From: Thermoflavifilum sp.
GTDB taxonomy: Bacteria > Bacteroidota > Bacteroidia > Chitinophagales > Chitinophagaceae
Assembly: GCA_019683625.1 (NCBI GenBank)
Contig: JADGHY010000067.1
Location: 1-9,300, forward strand
DNA: 9,300 bases
Reading direction: 5' to 3'
The position numbers were made by a program, and so were the translations under genes. Shown in pieces: positions 1 through 6,079 of the stretch; position 1 is the stretch's first letter, and each line of letters begins with the position of its first letter. The notes beneath the pieces were generated by a model, which saw only the letters and a list, made by a program, of their open reading frames with translations, made no database searches and had not been told where the DNA came from.

Positions 1-1
1 G

Positions 2-262
2 TGGGGCATTGTGCCGGCTCATTTGAACGAGCTTTCACCCCCTTCGGCCCGGGCTATCCTGCCTGGTTTTGCTTATCAGATCGGGAATCTGATCATGTCA
101 AAAATGGCACCCATTCAGGCCGGCCTGGCCGAACATCAGGGCAATGATTATGCTGCCGTGCTGGGTTGGACAGTGGTGATTGTAGCAATATGCCTGTCTT
201 TGACTACGGCTTTGGGAAAAGAAGCGCGGGCAGTGACACTCGATGTGAAGACAGATGTTTAG
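2..262 (+). CDS. MFS transporter, C-terminal fragment (5' end outside window)
   Basis: The frame is open from the window edge and ends at TAG 260-262, giving the last 86 residues of a membrane protein. It begins W-G-I-V-P-A-H-L-N-E-L, continues S-P-P-S-A-R and G-F-A-Y-Q-I-G-N-L, and has a final hydrophobic helix around AVLGWTVVIVAICLSLTTAL followed by a short basic/acidic cytoplasmic tail. The block PAHLNELSPP..R....GFAYQLGN is characteristic, as I recall it, of the last transmembrane helices of sugar-acid/carboxylate type major facilitator superfamily permeases common in Bacteroidota. The substrate cannot be told from this fragment. The first in-frame start-like codon visible (GTG at 11) is internal to the conserved block, so this is a truncated gene and not a short one. 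It converges on infB with only 11 bp between stop codons, and I see no terminator hairpin there. Confidence 0.8.
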   Translation, partial: WGIVPAHLNELSPPSARAILPGFAYQIGNLIMSKMAPIQAGLAEHQGNDYAAVLGWTVVIVAICLSLTTALGKEARAVTLDVKTDV

Positions 263-273
263 CGCAGATCAAC

Positions 274-2979
274 TCAAAGGGTGCGTTTCACACTAACTTC
301 TTCGAAGCCTTCGAGCATATCGCCCACTTTGATATCGTTGTAGTTTTTAATGGTGAGCCCACATTCCATGCCGGCGGGCACTTCTTTCACATCGTCTTTA
401 AACCGTTTCAGCGATCCCAGCTCGCCCGTGTAAATCACTATGCCATCCCGGATCAAATGCACGCGGGTGTTGCGGGTAAGTTTCCCTTCGAGAACCTGGC
501 AGCCGGCGACAGTATTTTTTTCGAATTTAAAGGTTTGTTTGACTTCCACGCGGCAGGTCACCTTTTCCTCGATCTTAGGTTCGAGCATCCCCTCCATGGC
601 GCTCTTGATCTCTTCAATGGCATCGTAGATGACCGAATAGGTTCGGATTTCAATATTTTCTTTTTCGGCGAGGCGGGCGGCTTGCATGGAGGGGCGTACT
701 TGGAAACCAACGATGATGGCATCGGATGCACTAGCCAGCAATACGTCGGATTCTGTGATTTGCCCGACGGCTTTGTGAACCACATTTACCACAATTTCTT
801 CGGTAGAAAGTTTTTGCAGGGCATCACTGAGGGCTTCTACGGAGCCATCCACATCGCCTTTAATGATCAGGTTTAACTCCTTAAAGGTACCCAAGGCAAG
901 GCGGCGACCAATTTCATCGAGGGTAATATGCTTGCGGGCACGCATGCCTTGTTCGCGCAAAATCTGGGCACGACGGGTGGCTATTTCTTTGGCTTCACTT
1001 TCATCGGTATATACCTTAAACTTTTCTCCGGCCTGAGGAGCCCCATCCAGTCCGAGTACCTGCACCGGAGTAGACGGGCCTGCCGCCTGAATCCTTTGTC
1101 CGCGTTCGTTGAACATGGCTTTCACCCGGCCATAATGGGCTCCGGCCACAATCACATCGCCAGGATGGAGGGTGCCATTCTGCACGAGCAAGGTAGCCAC
1201 ATAGCCCCGGCCTTTGTCGAGCGAAGCTTCGATGACGGTGCCTACTGCAGGACGGTTAGGATTGGCTTTAAGTTCGAGGAGTTCGGCTTCAAGCAGAATT
1301 TTTTCCAGCAGCAAGTCTACATGCAATCCTTGCTTGGCAGATATTTCCTGGCTTTGGTATTTGCCACCCCAATCTTCCACCAGCAGGTTCATCGCCGCCA
1401 GTTGTTCTTTGATTTTATCAGGATTAGCGCCTTCTTTATCAATCTTGTTGATGGCAAAAATCATGGGCAAGCCTGCTGCCTGGGCATGTGAGATGGCTTC
1501 TTTTGTCTGAGGCATCACCGCATCGTCGGCAGCGATGACAATGACGGCAATATCGCCGACGGTGGCGCCTCGGGCGCGCATGGCCGTAAAGGCTTCGTGG
1601 CCGGGTGTGTCCAGGAAAGTAATCTTTTTGCCGTTGGGCAGGCTCACCTCATAAGCACCAATATGTTGGGTGATGCCTCCGGCTTCACCGGCAATGACAT
1701 TGGTATTGCGGATGTAGTCGAGCAAAGAAGTTTTCCCATGATCCACATGTCCCATGATGGTGACGATGGGCGGGCGGGGTACCAGATCTTTTTCATCGTC
1801 TACCAGCTCTTCTTCTTCCGTTTCTGCCTCCTGTTCATCCAGGCCGATAAATTCCACTTCATAGCCGAATTCATTAGCCACCAGCTCAATGACTTCGGCA
1901 TCCAGCCGCTGGTTGATGGATACCATCAACCCTAGGCTCATACATTTGCTGATGACATCGGCATAGCTCACGTCCATCAAGTTGGCCAACTCGCTCACCG
2001 ACACAAATTCGGTAACCTGAAGCAGCTTGCTCTCCGACGTTTCGGCTGATTGTTGGCTTTGTTCTTCCCGTTTGGCCCTACGGTATTTGGATTTAGCCGT
2101 TTTGCTATGTGAGGTAGCACTTAATTTAGCCAGGGTATCCTTGATCTTTTCCTGAATTTCCTTTTCGTCAATCACTTCTTTTTCGGGTGCATGATGCTTG
2201 CGATCGCGATGGCGGTGATCCTTCCGGTCTTTTCTGGATTTATCTTCCTTGTCGCGAATAGTTTCATCCAGTTTTTTCTCAATCGGGATTCGTTTTCTTT
2301 TGCGTTTTTCTTTGGGTTGTGCGGCTGAACGCGATTCTTTTTCCTTGCGATCAGGTTCAACGGGGAGTTCAATTTTCCCGATGATTTTGGGGCCGGTGAG
2401 GCGTTCGGCTTCAATATTTTCAATCACCGGCTCGGGTGTTTTTTCAGGTTCAGGAGCCGGTGGAGGGGACACAGGCTCAGGTTCAGGTGCCTGATGTGCT
2501 GCAACGGGCTCGGGTACGGGTGTAGATTCTTTCGTTTTTTTAGCGGAAGATTTAGTGGATTTTTTTGTTTTAGGGGCCGGAGCAAGGACTTCTGGATCTA
2601 TTTTCCCGACAATCTTTGGGCCTTCCAGTTTGGGTGCTTCGGTAGGCACCATTTCGGTTTCTGCATTTGCCTGTTCTGTTGCTGGTGAGGTTTTGCTTTG
2701 TGGCTCCGGAGAAGGGGGTTCCTGGGTTTCTTTTTTGGGTAAAATATCTGAGGCTATGCCTCGTGGAAGATCAATTTGTTCGCTCTTTTTCTTGTTGACC
2801 TTATCTTGTTGAAATTCTTCCTGCAATGCCAGATACATCTCTTCTGTGAGCCTGGAATTGGCCGACATGTCAGACATATCGAATCCCTTTGAGGTCAGGA
2901 ATTCGATCAGGGTTTCCCGGCCTATATTAAATTCTTTGGCTGCAGCCAATAATCGGGGTGTGTTGGTTTTTTCCGGCAT
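274..2979 (-). CDS. infB: Translation initiation factor IF-2
   Basis: This GTPase brings initiator fMet-tRNA to the 30S subunit and promotes 50S joining. The protein is 901 aa, a usual length for Bacteroidota IF2. Residues about 5-55 form an IF2 N-terminal helical domain (RLLAAAKEFNIG). Residues about 60-315 are a charged, Pro/Glu/Lys-rich, probably disordered linker, and residues about 320-378 a second IF2-N domain. The G domain starts at about 400: G1 GHVDHGKT 410-417, G2 GGIT 434-437, G3 DTPGH 457-461 with the catalytic-type His461, G4 NKID 511-514, G5 SAK 547-549. Domain II (about 578-660), domain III (about 675-795) and the C-terminal beta-barrel that binds fMet-tRNA (about 800-895) follow, so the gene is complete. 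ATG 2977-2979 is chosen because the N-terminal domain begins right after it; a GAGG lies about 10 nt upstream. It is the third gene of rimP-nusA-infB, 159 bp after nusA, with a candidate promoter of its own in that gap. Confidence 0.98.
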   Translation of the reverse strand: MPEKTNTPRLLAAAKEFNIGRETLIEFLTSKGFDMSDMSANSRLTEEMYLALQEEFQQDKVNKKKSEQIDLPRGIASDILPKKETQEPPSPEPQSKTSPATEQANAETEMVPTEAPKLEGPKIVGKIDPEVLAPAPKTKKSTKSSAKKTKESTPVPEPVAAHQAPEPEPVSPPPAPEPEKTPEPVIENIEAERLTGPKIIGKIELPVEPDRKEKESRSAAQPKEKRKRKRIPIEKKLDETIRDKEDKSRKDRKDHRHRDRKHHAPEKEVIDEKEIQEKIKDTLAKLSATSHSKTAKSKYRRAKREEQSQQSAETSESKLLQVTEFVSVSELANLMDVSYADVISKCMSLGLMVSINQRLDAEVIELVANEFGYEVEFIGLDEQEAETEEEELVDDEKDLVPRPPIVTIMGHVDHGKTSLLDYIRNTNVIAGEAGGITQHIGAYEVSLPNGKKITFLDTPGHEAFTAMRARGATVGDIAVIVIAADDAVMPQTKEAISHAQAAGLPMIFAINKIDKEGANPDKIKEQLAAMNLLVEDWGGKYQSQEISAKQGLHVDLLLEKILLEAELLELKANPNRPAVGTVIEASLDKGRGYVATLLVQNGTLHPGDVIVAGAHYGRVKAMFNERGQRIQAAGPSTPVQVLGLDGAPQAGEKFKVYTDESEAKEIATRRAQILREQGMRARKHITLDEIGRRLALGTFKELNLIIKGDVDGSVEALSDALQKLSTEEIVVNVVHKAVGQITESDVLLASASDAIIVGFQVRPSMQAARLAEKENIEIRTYSVIYDAIEEIKSAMEGMLEPKIEEKVTCRVEVKQTFKFEKNTVAGCQVLEGKLTRNTRVHLIRDGIVIYTGELGSLKRFKDDVKEVPAGMECGLTIKNYNDIKVGDMLEGFEEVSVKRTL

Positions 2980-3010
2980 GCGTGAATCCTCAGTTTTTTC
3001 AACAGTTTTA

Positions 3011-3018
3011 CAAAGGTA
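3011..3018 (-). promoter_or_regulatory. Candidate internal promoter of infB (-7 box TACCTTTG)
   Basis: Read on the minus strand, 3018 to 3011 is TACCTTTG, a perfect match to the Bacteroidota -7 consensus TAnnTTTG. Transcription would start near 3007 and leave a leader of about 28 nt before the infB ATG. No good TTTG -33 box is seen at the expected distance, so this may be a weak or secondary promoter. It would allow infB to be made independently of the rimP leader signal. Confidence 0.5.
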
Positions 3019-3047
3019 CTAAGCTCATGGCGAATGACCGATATTTT

Positions 3048-3118
3048 CCTCTATTCACTTGGTGAAGAGGAAACAAGCCGATCGTTCGTTGCACATCCTG
3101 GCAGCCTGCAATAGCCAG
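3048..3118 (-). other. Two hairpins in the nusA-infB intergenic RNA
   Basis: The 159-bp gap between nusA and infB contains two inverted repeats. Nearer nusA, CTGGC (3098-3102) pairs with GCCAG (3114-3118) around an 11-nt loop. Nearer infB, CCTCT (3048-3052) pairs with AGAGG (3066-3070), stacked on TCAC/GTGA (3055-3058 with 3062-3065) with a 2-nt bulge and a 3-nt loop. Neither is followed by a U-run on the minus strand, so they do not look like intrinsic terminators. RNA processing or stability elements are possible, but this is inference. Confidence 0.35.
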
Positions 3119-3138
3119 TGGTATGCTTTTTAACCGAA

Positions 3139-4392
3139 TTATGCTGTTTCGTCTTTCTTAAATTCTTCTTCAATAATGCGCCGCACTTCTTTGATGGTCT
3201 CTTCTTCCAGATCGGTACGGCGCACGAGTTCTTCTACAGACAGGTCAAGCACGCTGAGTGCTGTATCGCATCCAATGCGTTTAAGTTCATCAATAATCCA
3301 TTCATCAATTTCGTCTGCAAATTCATCGAGGTCAATATCATATTCCTCTGTACCGTCGCTATCGCGATATACGTCAATGTTATAACCGGTAAGTTCGCAG
3401 GCCAGCCTGATGTTCACGCCTCTTTTACCAATGGCAAGGGATACCTGATCGGGTTTCAGATACACGGATGCCCGTTTGTTTTCCGTATCCACTTCCATTC
3501 TGGAAACCTTAGCCGGTGTGAGGGCGCGTTGAATAAACAATTGAATATTATTGGTGTAATTGATGATGTCAATGTTTTCGTTGCGGAGTTCGCGCACAAT
3601 ACCATGAATGCGGCTACCCTTCATGCCCACACAGGCGCCCACTGGATCAATGCGATCGTCATAAGACTCTACGGCCACTTTAGCCCTTTCTCCCGGCTCA
3701 CGCACAATTTTGCGAATGACAATCAGGCCATCAAAAATTTCAGGCACTTCAATTTCCAGCAGTTTAGCCAGGAATGAGGGATGGGTACGGGAAAGAATAA
3801 TCAATGGCGTATTGTTTTTCATCTCTACTTTCTTCACCACCGCCCGGATGGTTTCCCCTTTTTTGAAATAATCAGATGGAATTTGTTCGGATTTCGGTAA
3901 AATCAGTTCATTGCCTTCATCATCCAGCAGCAACACTTCTTTTTTCCAAACCTGATATACTTCCACTGTGACGATTTCCCCAATCCGCTCTGCATATTTT
4001 TTGAGCAAAGCATTTTTCTTCAGATCCCCGATGCGGGCGGCAAGGGTTTGTTTAGCGGCCAGAATGGCCCTTCGGCCAAAGTCCTGAATATCCACCTCTT
4101 CATACAATTCTTCGCCCACTTCATAGTCGGGCTCAATCTTAATGGCATCGGAATAAGCAATCTGCGTGTTCTCATCGGTCACCTGGCCATCTTCCACAAT
4201 AAGCCGGCGACGGATGATTTCCAGATCTCCTTTTTCGGTATTCACAATCACGTCAAAATTTTCATCGGTGCCGTATTTCTTGCGGAGCAAGGTTTTGAAC
4301 ACGTCTTCCAGCACCTTCATTAAAGTAGGGCGATCAATATTTTCCGCCTCTTTAAATTCGGTAAAAGATTCAATTAAGTTAATGCTAGCCAT
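3139..4392 (-). CDS. nusA: Transcription elongation/termination factor NusA
   Basis: NusA binds RNA polymerase, promotes hairpin-dependent pausing and intrinsic termination, and takes part in antitermination complexes. The 417-aa product shows the expected order: RNAP-binding N-terminal domain (about 1-125), S1 RNA-binding domain (about 134-200, from ERIGEIVTVEVYQV), KH1 with GMKGSRI at 256-262, and KH2 with IGKRGVNIRLA at 321-331. After KH2 comes an acidic stretch (YDIDLDEFADEIDEW, 351-365) and one short helical repeat, CDTALSVLDLSVEELVRRTD at 375-394, similar to the helix-hairpin-helix units in NusA tails. The long C-terminal acidic repeats of proteobacterial NusA are absent, which is normal for Bacteroidota. 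The start ATG 4390-4392 lies 18 bp after the rimP stop, so the two are surely co-transcribed. No Shine-Dalgarno sequence is obvious. The leader hairpin upstream of rimP is a candidate site for autogenous control by this protein. Confidence 0.98.
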   Translation of the reverse strand: MASINLIESFTEFKEAENIDRPTLMKVLEDVFKTLLRKKYGTDENFDVIVNTEKGDLEIIRRRLIVEDGQVTDENTQIAYSDAIKIEPDYEVGEELYEEVDIQDFGRRAILAAKQTLAARIGDLKKNALLKKYAERIGEIVTVEVYQVWKKEVLLLDDEGNELILPKSEQIPSDYFKKGETIRAVVKKVEMKNNTPLIILSRTHPSFLAKLLEIEVPEIFDGLIVIRKIVREPGERAKVAVESYDDRIDPVGACVGMKGSRIHGIVRELRNENIDIINYTNNIQLFIQRALTPAKVSRMEVDTENKRASVYLKPDQVSLAIGKRGVNIRLACELTGYNIDVYRDSDGTEEYDIDLDEFADEIDEWIIDELKRIGCDTALSVLDLSVEELVRRTDLEEETIKEVRRIIEEEFKKDETA

Positions 4393-4410
4393 AGTATATC
4401 ACAATAAAGG

Positions 4411-4875
4411 TTAAAAACGAATTTGCACCCTTGTACACTGGATATCAGCAAAGGGTATTTTCAGTATGTGATGCGCTTTTTTGCTTTTTTTCACATCCAG
4501 TACAATAAAATCAGGATGAACTTCCTGAAGCACCCCTTCCTGCTGTTGGTGATCTTTCAGGGTGACCACCACGGTACGCCCGATGTTTTTCGGATACTGG
4601 CGATACAATTTTAAGGGCGTGTCAATGCCGGGTGAGGAAACCTCCAGTGAAAAATCATCGTCCGGAAAAATATGGTTTTCGCGCATTGCCCTGCTGAGCG
4701 AACGATTGATGTGTGCTAATTCATCGATAGATATACCCTGGTCGCTATCAATGAACACACGCACCACTTGATCCTGATTGACCAGCAAGTCAACCAGAAA
4801 ATATTCCGGACGCAGGCTCAGCTCCTGGTCTAACAATTCCACAATGGCCTGCCTGATGTCTTCCAGATTTTTCAT
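4411..4875 (-). CDS. rimP: Ribosome maturation factor RimP
   Basis: RimP assists maturation of the 30S ribosomal subunit. The 154-aa protein has the family's two parts: an alpha/beta N-domain (about 1-85) ending in the signature LEVSSPGIDTPLK (77-89; the usual form is EVSSPGLDRPL) and a C-terminal SH3-like barrel (about 90-154, GRTVVVTLKD then IPFADIQCTRVQI). The start is taken at ATG 4873-4875, giving MKNLEDIRQAI, where family homology begins. The same frame stays open upstream as far as a TTG at 4942-4944. That TTG lies inside the predicted -7 promoter box, and the extension would run through the terminator-like hairpin, so I reject the longer form. First gene of rimP-nusA-infB, a gene order conserved across many bacteria. 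The 5' UTR has no clear Shine-Dalgarno sequence. Confidence 0.95.
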   Translation of the reverse strand: MKNLEDIRQAIVELLDQELSLRPEYFLVDLLVNQDQVVRVFIDSDQGISIDELAHINRSLSRAMRENHIFPDDDFSLEVSSPGIDTPLKLYRQYPKNIGRTVVVTLKDHQQQEGVLQEVHPDFIVLDVKKSKKAHHILKIPFADIQCTRVQIRF

Positions 4876-4887
4876 GATGTTTCGGCT

Positions 4888-4918
4888 AAAAAAGAAGGGG
4901 ACAACCACTTGTCCCCTT
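4888..4918 (-). terminator. Terminator-like hairpin in the rimP-nusA-infB leader (candidate attenuator)
   Basis: On the minus strand the RNA reads AAGGGGACAA (4918-4909), loop GTGG (4908-4905), then TTGTCCCCTT (4904-4895): a perfect 10-bp stem with a 4-nt loop. C and six U follow (4894-4888). This is the form of a Rho-independent terminator, yet it lies 12 nt before the rimP ATG and about 20 nt after the predicted transcription start. It is therefore most easily read as a leader attenuator of the operon. Alternatives are that it terminates read-through from the HAD gene upstream (about 360 bp away), or that it acts as a 5' stability or translation-control hairpin. No competing antiterminator pairing is evident in the short leader. 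Confidence 0.75.
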
Positions 4919-4941
4919 GCTCGTTCAACTAAATGCCAATG

Positions 4942-4949
4942 CAAAATTA
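4942..4949 (-). promoter_or_regulatory. Candidate rimP-nusA-infB promoter (-7 box TAATTTTG)
   Basis: Minus-strand 4949 to 4942 reads TAATTTTG, a perfect TAnnTTTG. The -33 region is only T-rich (TTTTTC near 4966-4973), without a clear TTTG. The start would be near 4938, giving a leader of about 63 nt that contains the hairpin at 4895-4918. It lies in the 174-bp divergent gap between rimP and the gene at 5050. Confidence 0.55.
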
Positions 4950-5011
4950 AAGCTTTTTCTGTTTTCCTGAAAAATTACCCGTCGTTAAGGAAAAGATAAA
5001 AGCATCAGCCA

Positions 5012-5044
5012 TTTGCCGGGCGTGATAGATTTTCGGTACCTTTG
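5012..5044 (+). promoter_or_regulatory. Promoter of the 5050-5307 gene (TTTG, 21 bp, TACCTTTG)
   Basis: TTTG at 5012-5015 and TACCTTTG at 5037-5044 match both parts of the Bacteroidota vegetative promoter, with a spacer of 21 bp. The start of transcription would fall at about 5048, only a couple of bases before the ATG at 5050. The transcript would therefore be leaderless or nearly so. Confidence 0.65.
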
Positions 5045-5049
5045 GAAAT

Positions 5050-5307
5050 ATGCTGAAATTGATTGACCTGGCCATTGATATTTTCGTGATTTGGCTGCTC
5101 TATAAAATTGTAGCCGAATTTGTGATTCCTTTGTTTCAGATTGGCCGGGAAGTACAGCGCCGCATCAAATCCACACAAGACGCTTCATCCGGTGCCTCTT
5201 CCCATGCTTATTCTTCCTATCAGCCATCCCAGAAATCGGCTCGCCAACAGGAAGGCGAATACATTGAGTTTGAAGAAATCAAAGATGAACGAGCTGACGG
5301 GAAATAG
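5050..5307 (+). CDS. Small single-pass membrane protein, DUF4834-like
   Basis: The 85-aa product has one N-terminal hydrophobic helix (about residues 4-28, IDLAIDIFVIWLLYKIVAEF). A basic juxtamembrane segment follows (GREVQRRIK), then a low-complexity Ser/Gln-rich linker (about 42-68), and the acidic end GEYIEFEEIKDERADGK. An N-terminal helix plus a short GEY(I/V)-(D/E)-FEE-(I/V)K tail is what I remember of the Bacteroidota-specific family DUF4834; this match is from memory and untested. No function is known to me. ATG 5050 is the only Met in the frame and sits just downstream of a good promoter. It is divergent from rimP, and its last 29 bp overlap the 3' end of the HAD gene on the other strand. 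Confidence 0.8.
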   Translation: MLKLIDLAIDIFVIWLLYKIVAEFVIPLFQIGREVQRRIKSTQDASSGASSHAYSSYQPSQKSARQQEGEYIEFEEIKDERADGK

Positions 5308-5965
5308 CCCAATCATATAAGCTACCCGGAGGGGAGAGTAAATAGGCTTGCCAGCCAAATTGCCGGGCTGCTTCCACATTAGCGGGTGTGTCGTCCAAAA
5401 ATCCAATTTGCCCGGGCTTATATCCAATTTGGGCAGTCACATAAGCATAGCAGGCCGGATCGGGCTTACGAAATCCAATCTGATGAGAATAAAAACAGCG
5501 CCGGCATAGGCTGGAAAGCTCAATCCCAGCTTTTTCCCTGATCATAGCCTCGAAGGCCCGTACATGCAGGGGATTGGTGTTGCTCAACAGAAACACCGGA
5601 AATTGCTTGCATAAAGCCTGAAACAGCTCCTGCAACCGGTCAACCGGCTTCAAAAGCATGGCATTCCAGGCTTCCATGATCTGCTGATCGCTCACATGAG
5701 GAGGCAACCACTGGTGCCATTGTGCCAGAAAAGCAGGTATGGAAATCTGACCTATTTCCCATGCTTGCAGCAACTGCGTGAGGGCTGCCTCTTTCCCTTG
5801 CTTTTGAAAACCTAAGGCCTCGAAAGCTTTTTCTGTCCGCAATGGATCCAGCTCCAGGATTACGCCGCCGATATCGAACACCCAGGCCCGAATTTCGCTA
5901 TCCCAAGCAAGAGCTTTGCCTGAAGCGTTTTCCAAGCGGTGCTGATTGGGTTGGTGTATCCACAT
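5279..5965 (-). CDS. HAD-superfamily hydrolase, YihX-like phosphatase
   Basis: The haloacid dehalogenase fold protein (228 aa) is likely a cytoplasmic phosphatase of small phosphorylated metabolites. All four motifs are visible: motif I VFDIGGVIL with nucleophile Asp31, motif II LLSNTN with Ser128, motif III Lys167 in GFRKPDP, and motif IV FLDDTPANVEAA with Asp191/Asp192. A helical cap insert (about 42-110) follows motif I as in subclass IA. The second Asp of the usual DxD is Gly33, as in E. coli YihX (FDLGNV), so this is a subfamily trait rather than decay. The substrate is unknown. Residues 1-24 form an N-terminal extension before the fold; ATG 5963-5965 is the only Met available, but a TTG at residue 11 could be the true start. 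It lies 114 bp downstream of the lipoprotein gene on the same strand, with no clear promoter in the gap, so co-transcription is possible. Confidence 0.9.
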   Translation of the reverse strand: MWIHQPNQHRLENASGKALAWDSEIRAWVFDIGGVILELDPLRTEKAFEALGFQKQGKEAALTQLLQAWEIGQISIPAFLAQWHQWLPPHVSDQQIMEAWNAMLLKPVDRLQELFQALCKQFPVFLLSNTNPLHVRAFEAMIREKAGIELSSLCRRCFYSHQIGFRKPDPACYAYVTAQIGYKPGQIGFLDDTPANVEAARQFGWQAYLLSPPGSLYDWAISRQLVHL

Positions 5966-6079
5966 GAAGTCAAGCTTAAGGCTGCTGCAATTTATGGTAA
6001 TATGCGGGAATGCTTTGCTGTTTCTGGTTCAGGCACAAATCACCCAAATGATTCACAGTAAGCCCGTAAAATTTTCCGC

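Noticed and set aside
290..320. Inverted repeat around TTCGAA/TTCGAG near the infB stop as a bidirectional terminator
   Set aside because: It is inside infB codons for GFEE, is not GC-rich, and has no T-run on either side.
166..876. A 236-codon plus-strand open frame opposite the infB 3' end
   Set aside because: It lies antisense to the conserved C-terminal domains of IF2; its translation is Phe/His/Gly-rich as expected from reverse-complemented codons and resembles no family.
3118..3777. A 219-codon plus-strand open frame opposite nusA
   Set aside because: It is a mirror of the KH domains of NusA, with composition typical of an antisense shadow and no independent promoter.
4876..4944. N-terminally extended RimP starting at TTG 4942-4944
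   Set aside because: The TTG lies in the -7 box, and the added 23 residues translate the terminator hairpin and do not belong to the RimP fold.
5966..6079. Promoter for the HAD gene in the 114-bp gap after the lipoprotein
   Set aside because: No TAnnTTTG match on the minus strand, only near misses lacking one base.
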